DNA of 32,737 bases. Origin: Oscillospiraceae bacterium. GTDB taxonomy: Bacteria; Bacillota; Clostridia; Oscillospirales; UBA929. Position 1 is the first letter of the stretch, and every line of letters starts with the position of its first letter. The notes beneath the pieces are model-generated. The model was not told where the DNA came from. It did not search any database and worked only from the letters and a program-made list of their open reading frames with translations. Shown here piece after piece: positions 8,167-20,243 of the stretch. The stretch lies in NCBI GenBank assembly GCA_031271665.1, contig JAISVI010000133.1:1-32737 (forward strand), in the 5' to 3' direction. A program made the position numbers and the translations under genes.

Positions 8167-10206
8167 CTACATCAATGCGTCCAGTCTTTTTAAAATCCCG
8201 GATTCCGACGCGTCTGTCTTCTCCTCCGGCTCCGGACGGGCGCAGACGCGCCAGATGTCCCCTTTTTCAATCATTATAAGATTATATTCCGCGAATACGT
8301 CAAGTGCCACCCACACCATACCAAGCGGCACTCGGTGGTCATACGACCCGGCAAGCTCCCGCGCGAGCGCGAGCGCCGTTCCCTCGGCGTTCTTCCTTTC
8401 GCGTATACGACGCCACACCGTCCCAAGTTCGCGCCGCGAGGGGCGCAGAAGGCGCGCTTCCCCGGTGTCAACGCAACCCCCGCGGCAGAAGCGGGAATAC
8501 GAATCCCATTCCTGTGTATCCCGTTCAAGCTGTACGGCCGACGGGCGTATATCCACAAGATGAAGCTGTACAACCTCACGCGAGTAGTATTTGTTAATTT
8601 CCGGGGTAAACAGTATATCCGCCTTCTCGCCGGAGCCTATGTCAAGCGTTTCCGCTTCGACGCCGAACCATACGGCGTGGAACAGCATACCGGCGCAGTC
8701 AAGCGTAAAGCGCGTGTGTTTTCCGCTGCCGATGGGCGAAACCTCGCGCAGATGGACGTTTTCAAAGATAAAAACAGGCTTGGGATTCTCCGCGCCGAAC
8801 GGTTCAAGCTTGTCAAGCCTTCGCACCGCGTCCGTCACGGCCCGCGAGGGGTGTATCACGGCGTCCGCGGAGAAGACGCGCCTGCCCGCGTCCGCCGCGT
8901 TCTTTTCAAAAAACGCGGTAAGCGCGTCCCGAAGAGGCGGTATGTTTTCCCTTGGCACGGTGAAACCCGCCGCAAGTTCGTGTCCGCCGTAATCCTTAAG
9001 CAGCCCGGCGCTTTCAGACAGCGCGCGGACAAGGCTTTCGCCCCGGGTACTGCGCGCGCTGCCTTTACCCGTGTCCCCCTCCAGAGAGATCATAAACACC
9101 GGCACACGCAGCTTTTCCGCCAAACGCCCGGCGACGATGCCGGTGACGCCCGGATGCCAATCCTCGCCGGCAAGCACCGCCACGGGAAGGGACTCCGTCT
9201 TTTCAAGCGCCGCAAGCGCCTGGGTAAATATTAAGTCTTCGGCGGCGCGCCTTTCCGTGTTAAGCTCGCCAAGCCGCGCCGCAAGAACCTTTGCCCGTTC
9301 CCCGCCGTCGCAGAGCAAAAGCTCCAGGGCAAGCTCCGCCCTGCCCATACGCCCCGCGGCGTTAAGCCGGGGGGCAATGCGAAAACCAACATCATGGGCG
9401 CGTATACTCTTAATCCCGATATCCGTTATAAGCGCGCATATCCCCGGGCGTCCGCCCAAGCGCATCGTCTCAAGCCCGCGCCGTATCAGCCGCTTATTCT
9501 CGTCAAGACACGGCATAATATCCGCCACCGTGCCAAGCGCCACCAAATCCCCAAAGCGCGAAAGCATGGCTTCCTGCGTCTGTCCGCTTAACGCGCAGGC
9601 AAGCTTAAACGCCACGCCGACGCCGGCAAGCCCGTCAAACGGATATGTACAGCCGGGCGCTTTCGGGTCTATAACCGCGCACGCGCGCGGAAGGCTTTCC
9701 CGGCACTCGTGATGGTCGGTTATGATAAGGTCAAGACCCATCGCGGCGGCTTCCCCGGCCTCGGCAAGGGCGGTGACGCCGGTGTCAACCGTGACGCACA
9801 GGCTTGCGCCCTGCTTTCTAAGAGCGTCAAGGGCTTCCGCGCGCAGACCGTATCCGTCTTCAAGCCTGTTGGGGATATAGGTTATACAGTCCGCGCCCAT
9901 GTCCGTAAGCTGAAGGTACATAAGCGCGCAGGCGGTAAGACCGTCGGCGTCGTAATCGCCGTATACCGCGATTCTTTCCCCTGCGGCTATGGCCGCCTTA
10001 ATCCGCGCGACCGCCTTGCCCATGTCCGAAAACAAAAAGGGATCATGCAGACTTTCCGGCGGGCAGTCAAGAAACGCGGACTGTTCCTCGCCGCCGATAA
10101 CTCCCCGCGCGGCAAGCGTGGTTTTCACAAGGAAATCCGCGTCTGCGCCCCCCGGCGGACGCTGGCTTAAATCGCGTATAGCGGCGAACCATTCGTCATA
10201 CTTCAC
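8167..10206 (-). CDS. recJ: Single-stranded-DNA-specific exonuclease RecJ
   Basis: DHH motif AVYGDYDADGLTA, TVDTGVTALAE, ITDHHECRESLP, RLNAAGRMG. Start uncertain: GTG 10206 with GAGGG RBS, or ATG 10236. Confidence 0.93.
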   Translation of the reverse strand: MKYDEWFAAIRDLSQRPPGGADADFLVKTTLAARGVIGGEEQSAFLDCPPESLHDPFLFSDMGKAVARIKAAIAAGERIAVYGDYDADGLTACALMYLQLTDMGADCITYIPNRLEDGYGLRAEALDALRKQGASLCVTVDTGVTALAEAGEAAAMGLDLIITDHHECRESLPRACAVIDPKAPGCTYPFDGLAGVGVAFKLACALSGQTQEAMLSRFGDLVALGTVADIMPCLDENKRLIRRGLETMRLGGRPGICALITDIGIKSIRAHDVGFRIAPRLNAAGRMGRAELALELLLCDGGERAKVLAARLGELNTERRAAEDLIFTQALAALEKTESLPVAVLAGEDWHPGVTGIVAGRLAEKLRVPVFMISLEGDTGKGSARSTRGESLVRALSESAGLLKDYGGHELAAGFTVPRENIPPLRDALTAFFEKNAADAGRRVFSADAVIHPSRAVTDAVRRLDKLEPFGAENPKPVFIFENVHLREVSPIGSGKHTRFTLDCAGMLFHAVWFGVEAETLDIGSGEKADILFTPEINKYYSREVVQLHLVDIRPSAVQLERDTQEWDSYSRFCRGGCVDTGEARLLRPSRRELGTVWRRIRERKNAEGTALALARELAGSYDHRVPLGMVWVALDVFAEYNLIMIEKGDIWRVCARPEPEEKTDASESGILKRLDALM

Positions 10207-11767
10207 TAATCGCGCCCTCGCCGTCTGCTTTAACATCCTCGTCCTGCGCTTCGGGTACCGGGGGCAGTCGGCGGTAAACATCCGTGACGCGGCGGAGCAT
10301 ACCCGCCACATGGGCGTTAAGCGCCTCTTGGCGTATACGCCAGCGCCAGTTGCGCCCGCCAAGGGTGGAAGGGGTATTTATGCGCGAGTCCGCGCCAAGC
10401 CCAAGCACGTCCTGAAGCATGGCCATGGAAAGCCACGCGTGCGTCCCCCACACTGACTTCACCGCGCCCCAGCCGACGCCCTCGTTTACGTTAAGGCGCA
10501 TGTACTCGCGCGCAAACTCGCGCTCGTCGTCCGTCGCCTCGTTATGGAACCAGTTTACGAAGGTGGGGCTGTCGTGCGTCGAGGTATAGGCCACGGTCTC
10601 GCGGCCGACGTTATGGGACATATAGACGCTGTCGCCGCACGGGTCAAAGCCGTAAAGCGCGACGCTCATTCCCGGCATACGCGTTTCGCGGATAAACTTA
10701 ATAACGCTTTCGTCAAGGTCGCCAAGATCCTCGGCGAAAAGCGTAACGTCTGGAAGCTCTTTTCTCAGTGTGTCTATAAATTCCATGCCCGGCCCCGGTT
10801 CCCACCTGCCGCCGGATTCCGCGGACGCGTCGGGCGCGCCGCGGGGGACGCTCCAGTAATTGTAATAGGCGCGGAAATGGTCGATACGTATCGCGTCGAA
10901 CAGGCGCGCCGCGTGACGCAGACGCCCTATCCACCACGCAAAGCCGTCTTTTTTATGTACGGGCCAGTTGTATAAAGGGTTGCCCCAAAGCTGACCGTCA
11001 CTGCTGTACAAATCCGGCGGCACGCCCGCCACCCGGACGGGGACAAGGTCTTCGTCAAGCACAAAAAGAGACGGAGCCGCCCAAACCTCCACGCCGTCTT
11101 CCGCCGAGTAGATCGGTATATCCCCAATGATTCCTATTCCCTTACCGTTTGCGTATGCTTTAAGGCTTTCCCACTGGCGGAAAAACAGCATCTGGACAAA
11201 TTCATAAAACTCTATTTCTTTGGCAAGCAGTGTTCTGTAGGTTTCAAGCGAAACCTTTTCGCGCCTTAGTATGCCTTTGTCAGGCCACTCTTTAAGCGGA
11301 AGCATGTTGAAATAGGCCTTCACCGCCATAAAAAGCGCGTAGTCCGCAAGCCAGTCGGCGTTCTCCGCGCGGAACGCGTCAAGTTCCTTGGAAAGCGCGG
11401 ACGCGCCGCGCTGCCAAGCTTTGCGCAGGATGCCCATACGCACGCGGTATATAGCGCCGTAGTCCACCAGGTCGGGATGCTGGCCGTAATCGGCGAAGCG
11501 GTAGTCCTCTTCAAGCAGAAGACCGTCCGCCTCCAGAAGTTCCAGATCGATGAAATAGGGATTCCCCGCGCGAGAGCAGCAGCTTTGATAGGGGCTGTCG
11601 CCAAAGCCTGTGGGCGACAGAGGCAGCACCTGCCAATAGCTCTGCCCCGCAAGCGCAAGGAAGTCCACAAAGGCAAACGCCCCCCGGCCCATCGTCCCGA
11701 TACCCTGCGGCGAGGGCAGCGAGAAGACCGGAAGCACAATTCCCGCGCGCCGTCCGTTATCTTTCAT
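10196..11767 (-). CDS. malQ: 4-alpha-glucanotransferase (GH77, MalQ)
   Basis: FSLPSPQGIGTMG, FDAIRIDHFRAYYNYWSVP, LFAEDLGDLDESV, AYTSTHDSPTFVNWF. Confidence 0.95.
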   Translation of the reverse strand: MKDNGRRAGIVLPVFSLPSPQGIGTMGRGAFAFVDFLALAGQSYWQVLPLSPTGFGDSPYQSCCSRAGNPYFIDLELLEADGLLLEEDYRFADYGQHPDLVDYGAIYRVRMGILRKAWQRGASALSKELDAFRAENADWLADYALFMAVKAYFNMLPLKEWPDKGILRREKVSLETYRTLLAKEIEFYEFVQMLFFRQWESLKAYANGKGIGIIGDIPIYSAEDGVEVWAAPSLFVLDEDLVPVRVAGVPPDLYSSDGQLWGNPLYNWPVHKKDGFAWWIGRLRHAARLFDAIRIDHFRAYYNYWSVPRGAPDASAESGGRWEPGPGMEFIDTLRKELPDVTLFAEDLGDLDESVIKFIRETRMPGMSVALYGFDPCGDSVYMSHNVGRETVAYTSTHDSPTFVNWFHNEATDDEREFAREYMRLNVNEGVGWGAVKSVWGTHAWLSMAMLQDVLGLGADSRINTPSTLGGRNWRWRIRQEALNAHVAGMLRRVTDVYRRLPPVPEAQDEDVKADGEGAISEV

Positions 11768-11796
11768 TTTGATTTCATCCTTTCAGAACCCGGGGG

Positions 11797-13533
11797 TTAA
11801 ACCTTTACCTCTAAACGAAGTTCGTCAAGCTGTTTCTTGTCCACGGGGGAGGGGCAGCCCATCATCGGCTCGATTGCCTGCTGGGTTTTCGGGAACGCCA
11901 CAACGTCGCGTATATTGTCCGTTTTGCAAAGCAGCATTACAAGCCGGTCAAGGCCGAAGCCGATACCGCCGTGGGGCGGCACACCGTAGGAAAACGCGCG
12001 CAGCAGATGCCCGAAGCGCCGCTGCGTCTCGGCCTCGGAGAAGCCCAGAAGCGAAAACATCTTCGCCTGGACGTCGGGGTCGTGTATGCGGATAGAGCCC
12101 GAGCAAAGCTCATAGCCGTTGCAGACCATGTCGTACGCCTTTGCGCGGCACAAGGAAAGGTCTTCGCCGTCCAGAAGCGGCACATCCTGCTCCATCGGCA
12201 TACAGAAGGGGTGGTGCTGGGCGACGAACCGCCCCTCTTCCTCGCTGTACTCGAAAAGCGGGAACTCTGTCACCCACAGGAAGCGGTAATCGCCCGGGTC
12301 AAGCAACCCAAGCTTCCGCGCGCATTCTGTGCGAAGCGCCCCAAGGCACGTTTTGACAAGCGCGTCCTTGTCGTCCGCCACGCAAAGCATAAGGTCGCCC
12401 GGTTTCCACCCCGCCCGGCCCGTCACGGCGGCAAGTTCGTCTTCGGAAAGGAATTTCGCGAAAGACGAGCTTTCGGCCCTGTGCCAAGCAAGCCCCTTCG
12501 CGCCAAGCCCCCGGACAAACGCGGTAAGCGCGTCGATGTCCTTGCGGGTGAATTTGTCCGAAGACCCGTCTATTACTATCGCGCGGACGCTTAAAGCGCC
12601 GGAAAACACGGCGAAGCCGCAGTTTCTGGTTACGTCGGTAAGGTCTTTAAGCTCAAAGCCGAAGCGCAGATCGGGCTTGTCGCTTCCGAAGCGCTCCATG
12701 CACTCTTTCCACGTAAGGCGCGGCATTGGGGGAAGCTCTTTGCCGAGTATGTCTCGCCACAGGGTTTGTATCATGCGCTCGTTTACAGAAAGTATATCCT
12801 CGATGTCAACAAAGCTCATTTCCATGTCTATCTGCGTGAAATCCGGCTGGCGGTCGGCGCGCAAATCCTCGTCACGGAAGCAGCGGGCAATCTGGAAATA
12901 GCGGTCGGCGCCCGAAACCATAAGAAGCTGTTTATACTGCTGCGGCGACTGGGGAAGCGCGTAGAACGCGCCGGGGTGCAGGCGGCTTGGGACAAGGTAG
13001 TCCCGGCTACCCTCCGGGGTAGAGGCGGTCAGCACGGGCGTTTCAATCTCCCAAAAGCCGTTGGCGTCAAAAAAGCGGCGTACGCTCATCATCGCGCTGT
13101 GGCGCGTGCGCATGGCGGACTGAAGCGACGGGCGGCGCAAATCCAGATAACGGTACTCAAGGCGCAGAAGCTCGTTTGCCTTCGTGTCGTCGGTTATCTC
13201 AAAGGGCGGCGTCTGCGCGCGCGAAAGCACGTCAATACTGTCCACCGCGATTTCCACTTCGCCCGTGGGGATTTTCGCGTTTGCCGTGGCGCGGGCCAGC
13301 ACCGTCCCGGTAACGCAGAGTACAGACTCGGGTTTAAGGCGCTGCGCCCCGGCGAACAGTGGGCTTGACTCGCCGACCACGCACTGGGCGATTCCCGCGC
13401 GGTCGCGAAGGTCGATAAAAACAAGACCCGCGTGTACCCGCGTACGGTCCACCCATCCGCAAAGGGTCACGCTTTGGCCGATATGCGCGCTTCGCAGTTC
13501 CCCGCAGTAACATGTGCGCTTGTTGTATGGCAT
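11797..13533 (-). CDS. aspS: Aspartyl-tRNA synthetase
   Basis: [74 protein letters not shown] upstream of ATG. Confidence 0.97.
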   Translation of the reverse strand: MPYNKRTCYCGELRSAHIGQSVTLCGWVDRTRVHAGLVFIDLRDRAGIAQCVVGESSPLFAGAQRLKPESVLCVTGTVLARATANAKIPTGEVEIAVDSIDVLSRAQTPPFEITDDTKANELLRLEYRYLDLRRPSLQSAMRTRHSAMMSVRRFFDANGFWEIETPVLTASTPEGSRDYLVPSRLHPGAFYALPQSPQQYKQLLMVSGADRYFQIARCFRDEDLRADRQPDFTQIDMEMSFVDIEDILSVNERMIQTLWRDILGKELPPMPRLTWKECMERFGSDKPDLRFGFELKDLTDVTRNCGFAVFSGALSVRAIVIDGSSDKFTRKDIDALTAFVRGLGAKGLAWHRAESSSFAKFLSEDELAAVTGRAGWKPGDLMLCVADDKDALVKTCLGALRTECARKLGLLDPGDYRFLWVTEFPLFEYSEEEGRFVAQHHPFCMPMEQDVPLLDGEDLSLCRAKAYDMVCNGYELCSGSIRIHDPDVQAKMFSLLGFSEAETQRRFGHLLRAFSYGVPPHGGIGFGLDRLVMLLCKTDNIRDVVAFPKTQQAIEPMMGCPSPVDKKQLDELRLEVKV

Positions 13534-13562
13534 TTTCTCCCGCCTCCGTCAGATTTGCCGTC

Positions 13563-13591
13563 ATTATACGCTTTTGGCGGTTCTTTGTCAA
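13563..13591 (-). promoter_or_regulatory. Consensus sigma-A promoter for aspS
   Basis: On the minus strand TTGACA (13586-13591), 17-bp spacer, TATAAT (13563-13568); upstream of aspS start at 13533. Confidence 0.85.
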
Positions 13592-13633
13592 TGAAGATAA
13601 GTCATGCGGCTGTTATACCGCAGTATATAGACA

Positions 13634-13662
13634 TTGACGCGGCGCGGCAATAATGGTATTCT
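13634..13662 (+). promoter_or_regulatory. Sigma-A-like promoter for gltX-glnS
   Basis: TTGACG (13634-13639), 17-bp spacer, TATTCT (13657-13662), about 70 nt upstream of gltX. Confidence 0.65.
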
Positions 13663-13730
13663 GAATCGGGCGGGAGTAACCCCGTATGACCCCGTAAACA
13701 GCTCGCGCGAAGCGAGAGGTGGGAGGATTT

Positions 13731-15397
13731 TTGGTTTTGGACACGGCGTTTAACAGTCATAACTTGGCGGATTTGCTTTTCCCGGACACAGAAGACGGGA
13801 CGCAGGCGCTTGAGGCGCGCTTCCCCCCCCGCGCCTTGCCCAGCGGGGCGATGGTGACGCGCTTCGCGCCAAGCCCCACGGGTTTTCTGCACCTTGGCAA
13901 CCTGTACGGCGCGCTTGCGGACGAGCGGCTTGCCCACAGAAGCGGCGGGGTGTTCTATCTGCGCGTGGAGGATACCGACGAAAAGCGCGAGGTGCCGGGC
14001 GCGCTTGAAAAAATACTGGAGATGTGCGGTGAGTTCGGCCTTGCCCTGGACGAGGGCGCGACCGCTGACGGCGACGCGGGCGTTTACGGCCCGTTCAGAC
14101 AGCGCAGACGGGCGGAGATTTACCATATCTGCGCGAAAGAGCTTGTGCGCAAAGGGCTTGCCTATCCCTGCTTCTGCACGGAGGAGGCGCTTGACGAGAT
14201 AAGGGAAAAGCAGGCGTCCGTCAAGGCGAACCCCGGCTATTACGGCGCGTGGGCGGTGCATCGCGATATGCCGCCGGGCGCGGCGGCAGAGCTTGTAAGG
14301 GCGGGGAAGCCCTATGTCCTGCGCCTGCGCAGCCCCGGCGACCCGGCAAGGCGCGTTAAATTCACCGACCTTGTCAAAGGAGACACGGAGTTCCCCGAAA
14401 ACGACCAGGACGTTGTGCTTCTTAAAAGCGACGGCATACCCACCTATCATTTCGCGCATGTGGTTGACGACCACTTTATGCGCACCACCCATGTCGTTCG
14501 CGGCGACGAGTGGCTTGCCACGCTGCCCATACATGTCCAGCTTTTCTCCCTTATGGGCTGGCCGATGCCGGAATATCTGCACACCGCGCCGATAATGAAG
14601 ATGGAGGGCGCGTCCAAACGCAAGCTTTCCAAGCGCAAGGATCCGGAGCTGGCGCTTGACTTCTACAGGGCAAAGGGCTTCTGCCCGGCGGCGCTTAAAG
14701 AGTATATTCTGACCCTGCAGAACTCAAACTTTGAAGAGTGGCGCGACCAAAACCCCGCCGCGCCGCTTTCGGATTTCCCCTTCTCCTTTAAGAAGATGAA
14801 CCCCGCGGGGGCGCTTTTCGACATGGACAAGCTTATGGACGTGGCGAAAACGGTCATGTCGCGCCAAAGCGCCGAAGAGGTTTACGGCGGGCTTCTGGCG
14901 TGGGCGGAGGCGTACGAGCCGGAATTCGCGCTGATGCTGCGGCGTGACGAAGGCTACGCGCGCGGCATACTAAGCATCGGGCGCGGCGGCCCCAAGCCCC
15001 GGAAGGATTTCGGGACGTACAGCGAAGCAAAGGAGTATATGGCCTTTTTCTATGACGGGCTTTTTGAGATTATCGGCGCGTATCCCGAAAACATGGGCGC
15101 GGAGCTTCTGAAAACTGTGTTCGGGCGCTTTGCGGAAACCTATGACCCGCGGGACGACAACAGCGTCTGGTTTGAAAAGGTGAAGGCCGTGGCCGCCGGA
15201 ATCGGCTTCGCGGTCAACATGAAGGACTATAAGAAAAACCCGGACGCGCACCCCGGCAGCGTGGGCGACGTGGCAATGGCTTTGCGTATCGCGGTAACGG
15301 GACGCGCCCAATCCCCCGACCTTTGCGAGGTTATGCGCCTTCTGGGCGAAGTGCGCGTACGGGAAAGGCTTAATACCGCACAGGGAGTGACGCACGA

Positions 15398-15401
<4 letters not shown>
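13731..15401 (+). CDS. gltX: Glutamyl-tRNA synthetase
   Basis: TRFAPSPTGFLHLGNLYGALADERLA (HIGH-like), YLRVEDTDEKRE, SKRKLSKRKDPE (KMSKS-like). TTG start at 13731 or 13737 after GGGAGGA. Confidence 0.93.
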
Positions 15402-17065
<1,664 letters not shown>

Positions 17066-17087
17066 GAGCGTAACAGAGCCACTGCTC

Positions 17088-17118
17088 GCGGGCTAAAGCG
17101 CCTTTTGCCCGCTTTTAG
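17088..17118 (+). terminator. Putative intrinsic terminator after glnS
   Basis: GCGGGC (17088-17093) pairs with GCCCGC (17107-17112), followed by TTTTA. Confidence 0.6.
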
Positions 17119-17122
17119 GGCA

Positions 17123-17223
17123 TGTTGAAAATTGCCCGCTCCGGCTTGCGATGCCGCGCCATAGACGCCTGTTCGCAAGCGCTGCGCTCGTTCGCCTTGC
17201 AGGCGAACACGCAATTTTCAACA
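17123..17223. repeat. 101-bp palindromic element with 13-bp perfect terminal inverted repeats
   Basis: TGTTGAAAATTGC (17123-17135) / GCAATTTTCAACA (17211-17223). Contains hairpin GTTCGCCTGCAAGGCGAAC (minus strand) and blocks shared with 32630-32714. Confidence 0.88.
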
Positions 17224-18387
17224 CTTCGTTTTATATTTTTCGATGATGTTCCCATACCTGTCTACGGCGCGGGAAACAATATCATCCCACGAAACGTATA
17301 CATGCTCGGCGGCGTTGTCCGCCACAAGGTTAAGCAAAGCTTTGTCGCTTACCGCGCGGCGCACTGTTTCCGCAACGCTTTCCGGGGTCTCTGCGGCAAA
17401 AAAGCCGGTTTCGTTATCAAGAAGGATTTCCGCCGTAGAGCTTCCGTTTATGACGACCGCCGGGCAGCGGCAGGCCGCCGCCTCGCGCACGACAAGCGGC
17501 GCGTTGTCGAACACGGACGGGAATATCATTAAGTCCGCGCGCGTAAAATACGCCCTAAGCCTTTCCCTGTCGCTGATACGCCCGGCGAAATGAACATGTC
17601 CGCCCATATCCATTTCGTTTGCGAGAAGCTCTATCGCGCTTAAATCCGGGCCGTCGCCCACCATAAGCATGTCAAAGGCAAGCCCGTTAGAGCGCAATAT
17701 GTCAAGCGCCCGGAATATAAGGCGGATATTCTTGTACCACATCATGCGACCTACGAAAAGAAATACCGGTCTTTCGTCATTTAATCCGAAACGCCCGTTA
17801 AGCTCGCGCAGAAGGGACGGGTCGGCGTCGCCGCGCGTGAAATCGGTGCCGTTTTCCATTACAATCGACTTAAATTCGCCAAAGCCGCGCTCGGACATGT
17901 GTTTCGCGGTGCTGCGGCTTACCGACCACACCTCGTCCGCCGCCGATATATTGCCGTAGACAAGCCTTTCCACGGGCTTTCGCAGATAGCGCGGGAAAAT
18001 ACGCGCTATGTCATACTCCCATTTCGTATGCTGAGTGACGACAACCGGCACTTTAAGAAGCATTCTCAGCTGGCGCGAGATGGTCATTGCGGTGAACGGG
18101 CTGTGGGCATGCAGTATGTCTATGTTAAGCTTTTTAAGCTTTGCGGCAAGCGTCGGCACAAACGGGTATCCCGCGCGGTAGGCGACCTTTGGTATCGGCA
18201 TGGACGGATAGGTCAAAACCGGATACGGATACTGGGAATACTGCCCCCCCGGCATTTTCTGCGTGACTACGGCGCAGGATCCGTCCCGGCGGAAATTGAG
18301 GATGCGCGCGTAGTTAAGCACGCAGTTGCACACCCCGTCGATAATCGGCGGAAATGAATCCGTTATCAATGCTACATTGGGCTGCAT
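17218..18387 (-). CDS. Glycosyltransferase family 4 protein
   Basis: DSFPPIIDGVCNCVLNYARIL, DILHAHSPFTAM, FVGRMMWYKNIRLIFRAL, FPSVFDNAPLVVREAAACRCPAVV; RBS AAAGGAAG upstream of ATG. Confidence 0.93.
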   Translation of the reverse strand: MQPNVALITDSFPPIIDGVCNCVLNYARILNFRRDGSCAVVTQKMPGGQYSQYPYPVLTYPSMPIPKVAYRAGYPFVPTLAAKLKKLNIDILHAHSPFTAMTISRQLRMLLKVPVVVTQHTKWEYDIARIFPRYLRKPVERLVYGNISAADEVWSVSRSTAKHMSERGFGEFKSIVMENGTDFTRGDADPSLLRELNGRFGLNDERPVFLFVGRMMWYKNIRLIFRALDILRSNGLAFDMLMVGDGPDLSAIELLANEMDMGGHVHFAGRISDRERLRAYFTRADLMIFPSVFDNAPLVVREAAACRCPAVVINGSSTAEILLDNETGFFAAETPESVAETVRRAVSDKALLNLVADNAAEHVYVSWDDIVSRAVDRYGNIIEKYKTKC

Positions 18388-18404
18388 ATCACACTTCCTT
18401 TAGA

Positions 18405-18483
18405 GCCTGTTGAAAAATTGCGTGTTCGCCTGAAAGGCGAACGAGCGAAGCGGTAAAAGCTGCAGCGGTCAGTTTTAACAGGC
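18405..18483. repeat. 79-bp palindromic element related (inverted) to 17123-17223
   Basis: GCCTGTTGAAAA...TTTTAACAGGC ends. 18408-18452 matches the reverse complement of 17180-17223 at about 42/45 positions. Confidence 0.85.
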
Positions 18484-18485
18484 GC

Positions 18486-19640
18486 TTAAACATCCGCGTC
18501 ATAGTCAACGCCGTCAAGCCCGAAGCCGAACAGGCGCAGGAAATCGTCCCTGTATCCCTGGAGATCGGCAAGCCGGGCGATGTTTTCGCTTGTGACGGCC
18601 TGCCAGCGCCGCTCGACCTCGGCCTGTATATCTTGGCGCATCTCCCAGTCGTCAAGGCGGATACGCCCCTGCGCGTCGGTCGGCGCGGCGCGGTCGCCGT
18701 ACAGAAGCCCGAACAGGCGCGCTGCCTGAGCCTGGCAGTCCTCGTGAAGACCCGCGTCCTTCATAACGCGGTAAAGCAGCGAGATATAAAGCGGCACAAC
18801 GGGAATGGCCGAGGACGCCTGGGTCACAAGCGCCTTGTTCACCGACACGAAGGCTCTCCCGCCCATTGGGGTCAGAAGCGCGTTTATTTCACGCGCGCAG
18901 TTTTGAAGATGCTCTTTCGCCTTCCCTATGGTGCCGTTCTTGTATATAGCATGGGTTTTTTCCGGGCCGATATACGAAAACGCGGCGCTTACGCAGTTTT
19001 CGGCAAGCACGTCTTCTTCGTCAAGCGCGCGTATCCACGCAAGCCAGTCCTCGCCGCCCATGACCTTTACCGTGGCGTCAATCTCGCTTTGCGTCGCCGG
19101 GGCGATTTCAACCTCGGACACCTGCCCGGTTTGAACGTCCACGGATTTCCCCCGGAAGGGCGACCCTACGGGCTTTATCACGGAATTCCACGTAACGCCG
19201 TTTTCCGTTCGGCGCGGCGCGGCAAGGGAATAGATTACAAGGTCAACCTTGCCGCCAAGCGATTTTACCGCCTGTATCGCCTGCGCCTTTGTCTCCGGCA
19301 GAAACGCGTCGCCGTTGATGCTTGCGCCCGCGATTCCCCGGCCTTTGGACATGCGGTCAAAGGCGGCGGTGTTGTAGAAGCCCGCCGTCCCCGTCCTGTC
19401 CCCCAAGGGCGCGCGCTCGAAAGATACGCCCACCGTCTTCGCGCCGCAGGCAAAGGCCGCCTGTATGCGGCAGGCAAGGCCATATCCCGACGACGCGCCG
19501 ATTACAAGCGCAAGACCCGGGCCGCCCCGGATACCTCCCGCGCTTTCGGCCGTTTCGACGTCCAGGCGCACACGCTCGGCGCACCCGGCCGGATGCGCCG
19601 TGGTGCAGATAAATCCCCTTATTCGTGGTTTTATGACCAT
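18486..19640 (-). CDS. fabV: Trans-2-enoyl-CoA reductase / enoyl-ACP reductase FabV
   Basis: MVIKPRIRGFICTTAHPAGC, LVIGASSGYGLACRIQAAF, TVGVSFERAP, VDLVIYSLAAPRR, WKAVTSENI-like WQAVTSENIARLADLQGYRDDFLRLFGFGLDGVDYDADV; ATG at 19640 with AAAGGCGG RBS. Confidence 0.95.
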   Translation of the reverse strand: MVIKPRIRGFICTTAHPAGCAERVRLDVETAESAGGIRGGPGLALVIGASSGYGLACRIQAAFACGAKTVGVSFERAPLGDRTGTAGFYNTAAFDRMSKGRGIAGASINGDAFLPETKAQAIQAVKSLGGKVDLVIYSLAAPRRTENGVTWNSVIKPVGSPFRGKSVDVQTGQVSEVEIAPATQSEIDATVKVMGGEDWLAWIRALDEEDVLAENCVSAAFSYIGPEKTHAIYKNGTIGKAKEHLQNCAREINALLTPMGGRAFVSVNKALVTQASSAIPVVPLYISLLYRVMKDAGLHEDCQAQAARLFGLLYGDRAAPTDAQGRIRLDDWEMRQDIQAEVERRWQAVTSENIARLADLQGYRDDFLRLFGFGLDGVDYDADV

Positions 19641-19675
19641 TACGGTAAATCCGCCTTTCTGCGGGGCGTTACCCC

Positions 19676-19704
19676 TTGACAATGCACATATGTCTTGCTA
19701 TAGT
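19676..19704 (+). promoter_or_regulatory. Sigma-A promoter for cheW
   Basis: TTGACA (19676-19681), 17-bp spacer, TATAGT (19699-19704). Confidence 0.8.
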
Positions 19705-19739
19705 GTAGAAAGTCACAATTAAGAGAAAGGAGCAAGCGT

Positions 19740-20234
19740 ATGCCGGAGCAGGATATTAATCTCACCGAGGAAGAAATGCTTGAAAACACCTCTACGGATG
19801 AGATGAAGAACATGTACCTGAACTTCTGCGTTGCCGATGAAACCTACAGCATTGAGATCCGCTATGTACATCAGATAGTCGTTATGCAGGAGATCAACGA
19901 GATGCCCGAAATGCCCCACTATATGAAGGGGTTCATCAATCTGCGCGGCAATATTATCCCCGTTGTATCCATGCGTGTCCGTTTCCATAAGGAAGAGATT
20001 GAGTATACCGACAGAACCTGTATTGTCGTGACCCAAGTCGCCGACAACGAGGTTGGGCTTATCGTGGACGCGATACGCGAAACCCTTACAATCGAACCCG
20101 AAGACATCGCGCCCCCGCCCACATCCGGGGATTATTCGGGCGTTGGGTATGTCACGGGCGTTGCCAAGCTTGGCGAAGGCAAGACCTCGGTGGTTATAAA
20201 TCTGCAGTCCTTATTCGCGGGAAGCGCGTTTTAA
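19740..20234 (+). CDS. cheW: Chemotaxis coupling protein CheW
   Basis: MYLNFCVADETYSIEIRYVHQIVVMQEINEMPEMPHYMKGFINLRGNIIPVVSMRVRF..., VGLIVDAI; RBS AAAGGAG. Confidence 0.93.
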   Translation: MPEQDINLTEEEMLENTSTDEMKNMYLNFCVADETYSIEIRYVHQIVVMQEINEMPEMPHYMKGFINLRGNIIPVVSMRVRFHKEEIEYTDRTCIVVTQVADNEVGLIVDAIRETLTIEPEDIAPPPTSGDYSGVGYVTGVAKLGEGKTSVVINLQSLFAGSAF

Positions 20235-20243
20235 TTAACTGTC

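Noticed and set aside
13663-13730. Possible T-box leader upstream of gltX
   Set aside because: Leader is only about 70 nt and lacks an AGGGTGGNACCGCG-like T-box sequence.
18633-19679. 348-aa plus-strand ORF opposite fabV
   Set aside because: Shadow ORF of fabV.
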